In this document: positions 23,867 through 35,069 of the stretch, piece by piece
Layout of the letters: the number at the start of each line of letters is the position of its first letter
How positions within the stretch are numbered: the stretch's first letter is position 1
NCBI GenBank assembly: GCA_949361645.1
Contig: OX442417.1
Location: 9,840,309-9,904,308 of the forward strand
DNA: 64,000 nucleotides
Reading direction: 5' to 3'
Source: Spongilla lacustris
Taxonomy: Eukaryota; Porifera; Demospongiae; Spongillida; Spongillidae
Program-made: the position numbers and the translations under genes
Notes under the pieces: generated by a model
Database searches by the model: none
What the model was told of the DNA's origin: nothing
Seen by the model: the letters and a program-made list of their open reading frames with translations, nothing else

Positions 23867-24000
23867 AGCTACATTGCAGCAAGTCCAAAGCCTTGGTCAG
23901 CATTTACCAACGACTCAATCTCACTTTGGTTCGCTGCGCAGCCAGGGCCTTACTTTCACGTGTCGGCACCCAGACCCCAGAGGGTTAACAACTTTAGTTT
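23867..24000 (+). pseudogene. Non-LTR retrotransposon 3' fragment E
   Basis: Abutting the (TAA)n of fragment D, a 38-codon stretch CSKSKALVSIYQRLNLTLVR...LLSRVG ends at a TAA at 23986-23988. It is the extreme C-terminus of the RPAD lineage and closely matches fragment F's YQRLNLTLVR. It is the fourth 5'-truncated piece in a head-to-tail row. Confidence 0.8.
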
Positions 24001-24225
24001 AGGACTCCCTCGTGATTTCACTTTGTTTATGTTATTGGTACATATGTGTATTTATATATACAGGAGTAAATGCACATACAACATTACAATAGAATACATG
24101 AAATACACATATTATTATTGAACATAGATTACATGTACAATGAAATAAAACCCCTAAGTAGTGTACAGCACACCAAAAAGACTCACAACACCCAAAGAAC
24201 ACCCACCCTAACCCACATGTCTCAA

Positions 24226-26660
24226 TTAACCCCCGTCTACTGACTGCAACAGCCTTGCACGGGATAGCATGGCTCTTGCGTTAAAACGGACTAAGGTCAG
24301 GTTAAGTCTCTGGTATATGGTCGTTGTGGCTTTGGACTTGCTGCACTGTAACTGCAAAGCCAGGCGGGCTGCGAGGCGAGAAAACGAACTATGTGCTTCT
24401 TCCCCCCAGCACCCATAAGACTCGACCGCTAAGGGAATGCAGACCCACCCCAGCTCCCTGCACTTAGGGTCGTTAGCATTGTGCTTGCGCAATTCGGCCT
24501 TACCCGCTGCTGACCCACTTGTAGCTCCCGCTTCAATCAATGTATTGGAGTTAAGCGGTGAGACTACAGTTAGGTCGAACGCAGCTGGCTTGCCAAGTGT
24601 CCAGTTGGGGACCAGAAAGTCTGCTGGCTGGCTATTAGAAACGTCCCGTCCCGATCCATAACCTACCTCCAATTGACCACCCAGACGAGCTCTATGGCAG
24701 AATTGTGCAAATACATCCCTCAGTGCATTGTGCCGTATCACTGCATCCCCTCCCCCTTTGCAGGTTACTGCATGATGCCCAAGAGGGTCTAGCTGATGGT
24801 CGTGGCAGTGGGGACAGCGTTGCTGTGGTGAAGTGTCCATCCCAAGCCACCATTTCAATGCCACCTGGAACTCTTCCGGCTCCATACAGAGATTGAGTCC
24901 CCTGGATGGAATCACCGCAAGCCAAGAGGAAGCATGGCGAGATGACGCTGACAACAAGCGGGCACGGTTGGCTGGAGTTGAGGTCGCACACAACTGATCA
25001 AACTGATGGTTTTCAATTCCAGCAGATAACTTTTTTTGGCTCGACCCTGACTCTAAAAGCGAATTACTTGATAAAGAACTTGCCTGAGGAACCAAACTAT
25101 TGTAAATGCTAACTGCTTGCCTAGAAAACTCATCCAGGGGATCTGAATTACTGGTTTTGATCACAGATGCCAAGTAAGCCGCTGAACAATGCAGCTCCAA
25201 CCTACGGAGGCCTAGACCACCCCTACTAAGGCTCAACTGCACTTGCTGCCAATCTGCATCCGAAGCATCAATTCCTACACAATCCGAAAAGTGACATCGA
25301 ACATCCCCATCAAATAATGCTAGTCCTTCTGACACCAGAGAAGGAGGAGTGGAGCGTGCTACATGGACCAATTTACAAAATGATGCACACTGCCGTAAGA
25401 GGAGCAGTGCAATTTGAGGGTCTATTGAACCCACCTCCGCCACCTGGGATAGCAATCTCACTGCCTTAGCCCGCTTTTGAGCCAGAAATTTGGCACAAAA
25501 TCAATAGGAGCCCCTAAAATCTCTACATTCGGATCATGCTGCCTCTTCATGTCCGCTGGAAAGCCTTCCAAAGAGCCTTTGGAAATAAGCTCACATTTGG
25601 TAGCATTGATCCTAAGCCCCATGGGGGGACCAATCTGTTGAATGAGTTGGATAGCCCGCTTAACTGCGTCTGTAGAACCTGCAAGGGTACCATCATCCAG
25701 GTACCATCTATTGAATAAGAGATTGGAACACTCCTTGTCCGCCGCAATAGCCCTAACCAGCTTTTGTAGAACCAGAGAAAACAGGAGAGGGCCCAGAGGA
25801 TCTCCCTGATGGACACCTTGTTCTGACCCAAGTGTCCCCATTAGGTGCCACAATGTGGGATGTTGTCCATAGCACCAGTAAACCCACCGAAACAGTTCCG
25901 GGAAGTGAGTCGCACACTCTTCTAGCAGGGCCTGCCGCGATACTTCATTAAAGGCATTCTTTAGATCCACTTTACAGGCAACAAACTCCCTATCCCCCCA
26001 GTGTTCAGAAATGCAGCGACGAAAACCATGCACCAGCTTTTCAGCCCCTGCTGGGTAAGCCACACCCAACTGAAAAGGTTCTAAAAACTCAGAGGCTTTG
26101 GTTCTAGAAATGATGCAAAGACACTTCCCTGTCAGTCTTCTCAAAGTCTCACCAACTACAATTTGGCGTATGTCCAGAGGAGATCCCTCCTCGTTCTTCA
26201 TCAAGGCAGTAAGTGAGCCTCCTGCTAGAAACTTGGCTACCCCAATTGGAGCTCTCCCATCTGCTAAGATGTTCACTATAGCCCTAAGGGAAGAACAGAT
26301 GGAAATGGGAAGATGAACCTCAGCCGCTTCAATCAGGTGTTGTATTCGCAACCCAGAGGGACCACAAGCACTATCTCTGGGAAACTGGTACAGGACTGAC
26401 CTGATATCGAGGTCTGGAGGCAGCTTGAAACTCTCTGTTGGTAACACGTTTTCCGGGTGCGATGGGACTGGGCCTTTCGGGTGCTTCTGCTCTAACAGGT
26501 TCCATGTTTCCCTCGTGTTTGGAGCAATCCCTGACGATGCTAAAACCTTGCATGCCTTTCCTAACAACCCTTCCCTAGCCTTCGAAACTGCTAGCTGAAC
26601 CTTCCTCCCTGTTTCCTTTGAGTGCTGCTCCTTACCTGCCTTGACCTTCCTGTATTTGTA
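24226..26660 (-). pseudogene. Longest non-LTR retrotransposon copy F: RT plus restriction-like endonuclease
   Basis: The frame from about 26650 to 25458 has [44 protein letters not shown] and WYLDDGTLAG. One missing base near 25490-25500 (just after LGAPIDF) shifts the frame. The second part (25461-24226) completes the protein with a CPHCHDHQLDPLGHHAVTC knuckle, RPADFLVPNW and AFDLTVVSPLNS, and LGWVCIPLAVESYGCWG. Apart from that single shift it reads well, so it is fairly young. The apparent 4-bp overlap of two frames is a by-product of the shift, not a designed junction. The 5' part, including the N-terminal zinc fingers, is missing beyond 26660, where a (TTA)n block begins. Confidence 0.88.
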
Positions 26661-26667
26661 ATTGTAA

Positions 26668-26693
26668 TTTTATTATTATTATTATTATTATTA
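26668..26693. repeat. (TTA)n tract between two head-to-head LINE ends
   Basis: About eight TTA units separate the 5'-truncated end of copy F (minus) from that of copy G (plus). Read on the minus strand it is (TAA)n, the family's tail motif. Confidence 0.8.
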
Positions 26694-26698
26694 TAACA

Positions 26699-27450
26699 CG
26701 ACTTGGTGTTCCCTTGTGCCATTCACACACTTGTCGCCATTGTGGTTCTCACGTGAATGACCTTGCTACTCATGGCCTTAGCTGTAGATGGAGTGAAGGT
26801 CGCCACTCCAGGCATTCTAGCTTAAACGACATCATCCACAGAGCACTGTCAGCTGCAAAAATACCTGCTCGTTTGGAGCCTTCTGGAGTAGCTAGATCTG
26901 ATGGTAAAAGGCCAGATGGAATTTCAATGGTTCCCTGGAAAGAGGGGAAACTCCTTGTGTGGGATGCTACATGCAGAGACACCTTGGCACCATCATATCT
27001 CTCCACTGCTGAAAGAGGCCCAGGATTGGTAGCAGCAGAGGCTGAATCTCAAAAGAGGAAGAAGTATTCCTCTCTTGGAGCTAAATACTTCTTTGTTCCC
27101 ATAGCATGTGAGTCTCTTGGTGTGTTTGGTGCTGAAACATTGTCCTTTCTTAAGGACCTTGGCCATCGTCTGCACAAAACCACTGGAGACTCACAATCCT
27201 ACCAATTCTTACTCCAGCGCCTTTCTGTGGCAATCCAGAGAGAAAATTCCACTTCCGTCTTGGGAAAATTAAGTTCCTTTGATGGTTTAGATGACTTCTA
27301 GTTCTGTGTGTGAGTGATCGAGTGTGTTAGTGTGCCAGTACATTGTATATGTTAGGTTGTGTTGTTGTTAGCCATATATGTTAGTTTATCATGTATGTTA
27401 GTTTATCATGTATGTTAGTTTATCATGTATAACAATAATAGAATAATAAT
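26699..27450 (+). pseudogene. Non-LTR retrotransposon 3' fragment G, second lineage
   Basis: An open frame to 27301 begins near the zinc knuckle (CRHCGSHVNDLATHGLSC). It continues with KRPDGISMVPW, LVWDATCRDT and LLQRLSVAIQRENSTSVLG, clearly the lineage of fragment D. The 3' UTR contains about three copies of tatgttagtttatcatg and ends in aacaataatagaataataat. It meets fragment H tail to tail. Confidence 0.82.
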
Positions 27451-27473
27451 TTCATTACATAACACAATTAAGT

Positions 27474-28497
27474 TTAATACTCAAGAAGGGGAGCACGGGC
27501 ACATCTGAGGAGGATGGCTCTTGCATTCTGCCTCATCAGTGTGACAGCCAGCAGGCAGTACATTTGGCACAGTGCCTCAGTTTCACAGATTCCCACTTGC
27601 ATAGCTAGCCTCTTGCTCAATCTAGAGTAGCATTCTTTGGCTTCACATCCCCAACCACCATAGACTTCCACCACTAATGGAATACATGTCCAGCCCAACC
27701 TTGCACACATCTGATCATTCTTGGCATGCTTTTCAATCTCACCAACCTCTGCAGAGTTGCCTGAAGCCAAACTCGCTTCCAGAATCAAGTCCGTATTAAG
27801 CGGATGAATGACTTTCAGGTCAAAAGCTGCAGGGTTGGAGAGGGACCAGTTTGGCACCAGCACATCAGCTGGCCTAGAAAAGTCTATGCCTGGACCTTTC
27901 TCCAGTTGAGGAGATAAGCATGCTTGGAGCACAGATTGGCAACACAGTCTCTCAGCTTATTGTGCCGTGCAATGACGTCCCCTCCAGAACGACATGTAAG
28001 GGCGTGGTGGCAATCTGGATCAAGGGCACTTGAGCAGAAGGGACATTAACTGTCAGCTGAGAAGACAGGTAGACCTAGCCACCATTTTAAAAGGACTTGC
28101 ATCTCTTGAGGCTCCAAAGCTAAGTCATTGTGTATGCAAGGAATAGCTCTCAACCAGGCATTAGCATTACTGGCTGATACTGCTCTGAGTCTTGCTCTGG
28201 TACAGACTGTACTGTTGATAAGAAGAGTCTGAAAGGAATTGTCTTCAATTTTGCCTGATAGATGGTGCTGCTGTGGAGGAGAGCTAGTCACTGATTCAAA
28301 TGTTATTGCATCAGCAGAGTTGATCTTTGTGTTGTAGAGTGCTATTGCCTGTTTGAGGTGATGGGAAGCATTTGGAGCACTGGTGACATCAATAGCATTG
28401 GACAAAGACGAAATAAATGCACTGGAGGAGTGGTTAGAGACTGATGTCAATCCAAGACCACCATGCCGTAATGGTAGCTGAACTTGTTTGGTGGCTG
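27474..28497 (-). pseudogene. Non-LTR retrotransposon 3' fragment H
   Basis: The upstream frame (about 28497-28046) reads VQLPLRHGGLGLTSVSN through LKWWLGLPVF, then a stop in place of the residue before the zinc knuckle. The knuckle (CPFCSSALDPDCHHALTC) follows. After a frame change, 27932-27474 gives RPADVLVPNW, AFDLKVIHPLNTD and LGWTCIPLVVEVYGGWG. It belongs to the RPAD lineage. The 5' end at 28498 touches an (AAT)n block (28499-28519). Confidence 0.82.
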
Positions 28498-28719
28498 AAT
28501 AATAATAATAATAATAATATTACACATTAAATAAAAAGGATAATGACATAAACTATTTAAGCATGACGTTCAGACAGAGATACTAGGCAACCCTGCTCCA
28601 GATAATGTATACGCCACAAAATAAACAGTGGCAAAGTGTGGATGGTTGCAAAGTCATGCAATCGGTTGACAGAAATGTTCCCAGCAAAATTAGCTTCTCT
28701 GAGACTGGAACCTTTTATA

Positions 28720-29010
28720 AACAAGATATAAAAAACATTCTCTCTGAGAAAGTTGGTGGTATATAGGATTTGAAGGCAATGGTGGTGTAAAAAGGAAGGG
28801 AACAAGGGAGCAACGATGATACGAATTTTTTTTAACAGTTCTATATTTATCACTTTTGTAGTACGTACATTTTACGTTGCTAAATATAAGACTGTTAAAA
28901 AAATTTCGTATCATCGTTGCTCCCTTGTTCCCTTCCTTTTTACACCACCATTGCCTTCAAATCCTATATACCACCAACTTTCTCAGAGAGAATGTTTTTT
29001 ATATCTTGTT
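28720..29010. repeat. Near-perfect 291-bp palindrome (foldback element)
   Basis: The left arm from aacaagatat (28720-28729) reads inwards as the reverse complement of the right arm ending atatcttgtt (29001-29010). The arms are almost identical for about 125 bp; only the central 40 bp diverge by a few small indels. The symmetry centre is gtacgtac at 28861-28868. This explains why the two strands give nearly the same short protein here. No transposase or obvious target duplication was found. Confidence 0.9.
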
Positions 29011-29696
29011 CCCTTCATTTTTTTACATTGGGTTGCCTTATTATAACCATGCAGGTACCAGTATGACATTGTGTACCTGCCCTCTATGACAGGCAAGTGC
29101 ATTCATCAGAACCTGTACTTGTATGTACATTTATGTAACTCAGAAATGTGATAGACACTTGCTTGGGTGAGGGGCCATTAGTGGTAGAGAGAAAAGGATC
29201 AGCCATTTATACCAGCTGTACAGAAGTACCCACCAAAATGCTATGCATACTGATGTCCAGCTGTAGCAACACTGAACATGTCACTGCCTAGGCCTAGCAA
29301 CATCATGTTTTGTGGTTTGTTTCTGACTATATGGAAGCAAACATCAAACTTATAAACTCCTGGGGTTACCTGCTTTGTGATTTTATTCAATCGCCATTGA
29401 GGATAGGTCCCCCATATATGCCTCAGACATATATGTATTATCCACTCAAGGTGGAGGGTATCATGAGGCCCAATCTCACTCATTGTCGCCTATTTTAGGC
29501 AAGTGAATCTGCTTGGACAATCATCTGATAACACACCTACCATTGAGGTCTACTGGTATAGGCCCATGCTGTTTTGTGTGATTGTAAGAGGTATCATAGA
29601 AATTGGGTTCTGAGGCAGCACTATGATGCCTTACCCCAGCTAAAATATCATTTTCTGATAATTTTATTGCATTAATAGCATGAACATCTTTTAACA
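29011..29696. other. Probable remains of the gypsy element's 3' LTR side
   Basis: No gene was seen. Downstream (in element sense) of gag-pol, a purine-rich tract on the minus strand (29697-29710, aaaagcaggggga) is followed by TGTTAA, a plausible LTR start. The plus-strand word tgtagc at 29271 equals the tgtagc beside the primer-binding site at 34597. Only weak further similarity to 34600-35010 was visible, so a matching LTR pair is not established. Confidence 0.35.
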
Positions 29697-29715
29697 ATCC
29701 CCCTGCTTTTGTTCT

Positions 29716-32700
29716 TCAAATGTTCAGTGCCTTAGCATCTGCACTAACGTTGCTAACAGCAGCATGTGCAGATCTAGTGGTAACCTTTTGTGCTAACCAT
29801 CCGTATCTGTCCGGCGGTCTTCTGTTCCTTGTAGATCTCCTCAATACCGGTTGCGCCTCCTCATTTGATTCTTCGGTATCCCTGGCCTGATCTGCCCCAT
29901 CTGCTTGTCTCTCTTCCCCGTCTGAGTCACCCAATACGGACAAATGATCCCCATCTCTTATTTGTTCTACGTTCCTCTCGGGTTCGGCCACCGGCCCTTG
30001 TCTTACTCTTTCTCCCCTCTCCGTGGATTCATCCACAGTATAATCCTCTTCTTCGTCGCCTTCATGATGTTCAGCGGTGTTATCCCTACTGTCTTCTTCA
30101 AACGGCTCAGGGAGTTGCCTTCGTTCCGAGACTAACTTAGAAGGAGCAGGCTTTAATCTGTTGAAATGAACAACATACTTTTTCCTCGAGTTATTGCAGT
30201 CAACGATACGATAGACGCACGGGCTTACCACTTTTGTTACCTTAAATGGCCCTCGCCATGGCCTGTGGAACTTCTTGCATTTGTTCCTCGGCACGGCAGG
30301 ACTGTGAAGAAATACCAAGTCATTTACCTTGTATGATGTTCCACGGCACTTTAAATCATAAACAACCTTTTGGCGCTGCTGTTTTCTACTTGCATATTTC
30401 TGAACCCACTGATAGCTCTGTTGCAGCCGTTCTATTAATGCAGTACTGTACTCATCCACTGACTGATACTCTGGAGTAGGAATATTGTACAACAAGTCTT
30501 CAGGCAACTGAGGGTCACGGCCGAACATAAGCTGGAATGGTGTTCATGGGCGCTTGTTCTATAAGCAAACAAAAGCGAGGGCAGAAAAAGATCCCAGTCA
30601 CGTTCCCTTTCCAGAACAGTCATGCTCAACATTTCCAGTAATGTTTTGTTAAACCGTTCTACTAACCCATCTGACTGGGGGTGGTAGGGTGTAGTTCGTG
30701 TCTTCCTCACCCCCAGCAAAATACAAATTTCTTTTACCAGTTTGGACTCGAAGTTCTTTCCTTGGTCAGTATGTATACTGTCAGGTACTCCAAAGCGGCA
30801 TATGAACTCGTTTACCAGTACCCTGGCAACAGAAGTGGCCTCCATATCTCTTAGGGGAAAAGCTTCTTTCCATTTGGTAAAGTAATCGCCGATAACCAAA
30901 ATATAGCGATATCCTCGAGGGGTTTCAGGAAGGGGGCCTAAAATGTCAATTGCCACACGTTCGAGTGGCCTTTTAGCAAAACACGCTTCCATAGGTGCTC
31001 TTCCCCTCGGCGGCGATTTTCTTGAATTACAAATTGAACATTCATGACACCACTTCTCAACGTCTTTCCTCTGCCCCGGCCAGTAGAATCGAGCGCGAGC
31101 TTTCTCCAGAACTTTACGAGCCCCAAGATGACCTCCCGCAAGTGAATTATGCAGGCCCTCTAATACCTCAGAAACTAAATTCGCCGGCAGGACCAACTGC
31201 AAATGTGCGTGCAAGCCATTACCTTCGACATCTTGCCACTGCCTATATAACATGCCATCTTTAAGTACCAAATACTTCCTCTGTACCCAAAGTGACTGCA
31301 ACTTCCAATTAGCTTCAACCGGGCAGGAAGCAGGTAGGGAACCGGATGCTAGCCATTTAATTGCCTCTCCCAAGTCTGGGTCCGCTCTTTGCCTTCCTCG
31401 AAGCTCTATATCTGTCCACACAGGCAAAAACTGTGCCCCTGTGGACATGCACCCAAAGCTAACATCGGAATCCTCCATTTCACTGGATCCGAAATCCAGT
31501 CCACACTGTTTGCAGTTGCTACGAGAAAGTGAATCAGCATTGCCATGCTGCTTACCCGGTCTGTGGATGACTCCATATTGAAACTCAGCGAGACTTTCAA
31601 GCCAGCGCGCCACCTGACCCTCTGGCTCCTTGAAGGAATGCAGCCATTTCAGACAGTGATGGTCTGTACGAAGTTCAAACTGTCGTCCATACAGGTACGG
31701 ACGAAAGTGATGCGCAGCCCACACAACAGCCAACATCTCGCGGCGAGTTGCACAATACTTACGCTCAGTTCTGGATAGCACCCTACTCGCGTAGGCTACT
31801 ACTCGTTCCTTGCCATCCACGACTTGGGATAGCACAGCTCCTATTCCTTCCCCACTAGCATCCGTGTCAAGAACAAAGTCAAGCTTAAAATCAGGAAAGA
31901 CCAGAACAGGAGAAGTCATTAGCTGCTTTTTTAGTTCAAAGAATGCATCATTGCAGCTGTTGGACCATTCCCATGATGCTTCACTATTGGACAAAGCGTG
32001 CAACGGAACAGCAATCTGTGCAAAATTCTTAATAAAACGTCGATAATAGGAGGCTAATCCAAGGAAACATTTCAATTTTCTAACGTCGTTGGGCACTGGC
32101 CAGTCTGCAATGCACTGGATCTTATCAGGGTCAGTTTTAATTCCCTCTTTACACACCACGTGACCTAAATATTTCACACTGGACTGGAATAAATGACACT
32201 TGCTTGGTTTCATTTTCAACCCTGCCCCTTTAAGACGCAAGCACACTTCTTTGAGCCGCTCGAGGTGTTCTTCCACTGTCGCACTGAACACAATGATATC
32301 GTCTAGGTAGACCAAGCATGTGGACCAATGCAGACCTGCTAGTACGTGCTCCATCAAACGTTGGAACGTGGCAGGCGCATTACAAAGCCCGAATGGCATT
32401 ACCCGAAATTGGAATAACCCATGTGGTGTAACGAACGCAGTTTTTTCCCTGTCCCCAGGCTGAACCTCTACTTGCCAATAGCCAGATGCTAAGTCCAGCG
32501 TAGAAAAATAGCAGGCGCGTCCAAGAGCATCCAGAGTATCGTCGATCCTGGGCAAGGGCTGTGCGTCCTTGCGTGTCACGTCATTAAGCCTACGGAAATC
32601 AACACAAAAACTAGTTGACCCATCTCGCTTCGTAGCAAGCACGATAGGCGCCGCCCACGGACTGCTACTAGGCTCGATGACTCCCCGAGTCAACATGGAA

Positions 32701-34694
32701 TCGAGTAACTTACGGACTTCATCCCTCCGATGGTAGGGAAGTCTACGTGGTTGCTGGCGTATTGGGCTAGCTCCCTCTGTGTCTATTCCATGGTACACCA
32801 AGCTCGTCCGACCAAAGTCGTCATCGTTTTTGGCAAAAATGTTCTCAAACTCCATTAACAGGTGCATAGAGGCATCCTTCTGGGCTGCAGACAAGTCGTG
32901 TGGCCCAGCAAGCATCTTCTCTGCCCACGTCATGTCTCGGTTTTTCAAAGTCGAAGGGTGATTGACTGCGTTTTTTCTGGCCTCCCGCCATTCACAGACT
33001 TCAGCCACAGGTTTCAAGACCCCGACCTTCTCGTCCTTATGCACTGTCACCGGGGCTGGATTGAGATTAAGGATTTCGACCATCATGTGATCCGAGTTGG
33101 CCTTCATCAGTGAGTGGGCAACCAACAAGGAATGCTGGTCATTAAATTTCATCAGTGGCTCCATGATGACATCTGATGACATGGTGGTGTTCCCGCTGTG
33201 TACCATCACAGGTAACCGCAAGCGGCACGAGGCAGGAATTACAATGGTCTCCGACATACTCACAAAGCACAACTGCACCTGACTCCCATTGTTGCATTCT
33301 GATGCACACATTGTTACAGACTGGTCGCCAGCTAACAATACCCGATTATGTAGGTCAATTATGCAATTGTGCTGACACAGAAAGTCGGCACCCAAGAGAC
33401 AGTCATGGGTGAGCTGTCTAGCCACTAACACCATATGCTTTTTAACCAATCCCCCTAACACAACATCCAATTCCACTTGTCCCAATACATCAAGTGTTTC
33501 ACCATTAGCTACCACCACCGCCCTAGTAGGTTCTTCCAGTGGAGCACTTCCATTTGGAGACGAGCCCAGTTCCCTCCACACCTTCTCTCCAATCAACGTC
33601 ACCCCAGAACCCGTATCCACCAACATTCGGGTCTTGCGACCGGAAATACACCCGTTAACTATTAAAGAAGAACTTACAGCTGCCGTTCCCGCGGGACTAG
33701 ACTGTTTCTTTCGCCGTGGACAGAATCGTTTCGTATGTCCCGCCTGCCCACATGCCCAGCACACAATTCTCCTCCTTTCCTGTCCCCGGAACGGTTGGGT
33801 TTCACCTAGTTTCCTCCTCAATCTCTCAGTCAACTCCGAGAGCCGTCTTATTTCCATCTCGGACTCTTCAAGTTGCTTGGCTATGTCCTCTGCTCTTCGA
33901 CCAGACGACACACTCACTTTATGCGCAGCAGCAGCCGTGCTCCTGTCCCTTTCACTAGGTTCCAACGCCTCGGCGACCGTTGCCCGTTCCTTCTGAAATG
34001 TCCTTTGAGCAGCTTCAATCGTCTCCCACTGACAAGCTAACCGCACGGCTTCGTCCAAGGACTCAGGGTTCTCCCGCATGAGCTTCATCTGCATGGACGA
34101 GGAACGTAAACCCTGAATAAATTGACGTCTCACCACTTCTAGTCGCTGTCCCCCGGACCACTGAGGGTAGGCTTTGTCAACGAGAAACCGCAGGGCGCCT
34201 ACAAACTCCGTCAGTTTCTCACCAGACGACTGCACCCGCTGTTGAAACCTGCAGTGAAACTCCAATTCATTACCTTCTGGGTCATACTGCCGGCGCAGGC
34301 ACTGTACGACTTCGTCGTAGTTGGTAGAGTCAACGAGTCCCTGCTGCACCACTACCCGAAAAGGCTCGTCCTCCAACAATGGAAACAGCTCGCTAGTCCT
34401 CTTCTCATCTGGTATTTTTGCCTCGAGCACGTACCTTTCGAACCTTCTTATCCACAGCGCAAAGTCAGCTTTCTCCGTGAACCGTGCCGGTGGCCGCAGA
34501 CTCATTCGGACCGCGCAAGGAGTGACCTCGCCCCCTGTGGGATGACTTTGCACGTCCTCACTACCCAGGGACGTGATCCTACTTCTGACACCATTTGTAG
34601 CGGCCTCATCGGTCTGGCAAAAGGCATCATTTAACTCATCTAGCAATGTCCTATTGCTTAGAATAGCCTTTTCAAGGCGACCTTTATACTCCAT
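29716..34694 (-). pseudogene. Ty3/gypsy-type LTR retrotransposon gag-pol, one frame break
   Basis: A single frame (34694-30435) carries in order: a gag-like region (best start 34505, MSLRPPARF); a CCHC knuckle (CWACGQAGHTKRFC) about residue 310; an aspartic protease (LVDTGSGVTLIG) about 358; reverse transcriptase with YLDDIIVFS about 796; RNase H (DTDASGEGIGAVL, TDHHCLKWL); then integrase with HHCC (HLGARKVLE...CHECSIC) and DDE residues (IDILGP, TDQGKNFE, HPQSDGLVERFNKTL). Near 30540, just after AYRTSAHE, a small deletion shifts the frame. The tail (30528-29716) holds a GPY/F-type module (RPWRGPFKV, YRIVDC, YVVHFNRLKP) and an acidic C-terminus. A putative primer-binding site (TGGTGTCAGAAGTAGGATC) is at 34575-34593. 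The element is otherwise well preserved but not intact. Confidence 0.9.
34575..34593 (-). other. Putative primer-binding site of the gypsy element
   Basis: On the minus strand TGGTGTCAGAAGTAGGATC follows CTACA-AA. This is the arrangement expected where a 5' LTR (ending in CA) meets the primer-binding site in gypsy elements. It lies inside the open frame, so the residues upstream of about 34595 would be LTR-encoded and the true gag start is more likely 34505. Confidence 0.45.
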
Positions 34695-35069
34695 TAGAAC
34701 ACTATCATTGGGTTCATACAGGGAATAGCTAAAATGATTTAAGGAGATGGAAGCATGCAGTCAATACTGAAATTTACTTACTTTGACACTGGTAATACAT
34801 GTAGAAGTCACATAATAATGTCAACCCCATGTCATGCATTATGGGTGACATTAAAAGTGGCTTGAACTGTATTGCAAAGCAACTGTAACAGAAATAGTGC
34901 ATCTTATATCAATAATATGAATACTGTGCAGCAACAACCATTATGCAGCATGACAAAACTGATCCAGCTGTACATGTCATCACCTAGCAACACAATGTGT
35001 AAAGCACTTTTCCAGCTGCTCTAGACTAAAAGAAGCGCGCCAAACCATAATATTCCATGCACAACTCAC

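Noticed and set aside
25458..25461. Two-ORF LINE with a 4-bp stop/start overlap.
   Set aside because: Alignment with the other copies shows a single base lost near 25490-25500; the overlap is accidental.
29040..35050. A clean LTR pair around gag-pol.
   Set aside because: Only a shared tgtagc and a gapped block of about 35 nt (near 29250-29310 and 34955-35003) were seen; not enough to define LTRs by eye.
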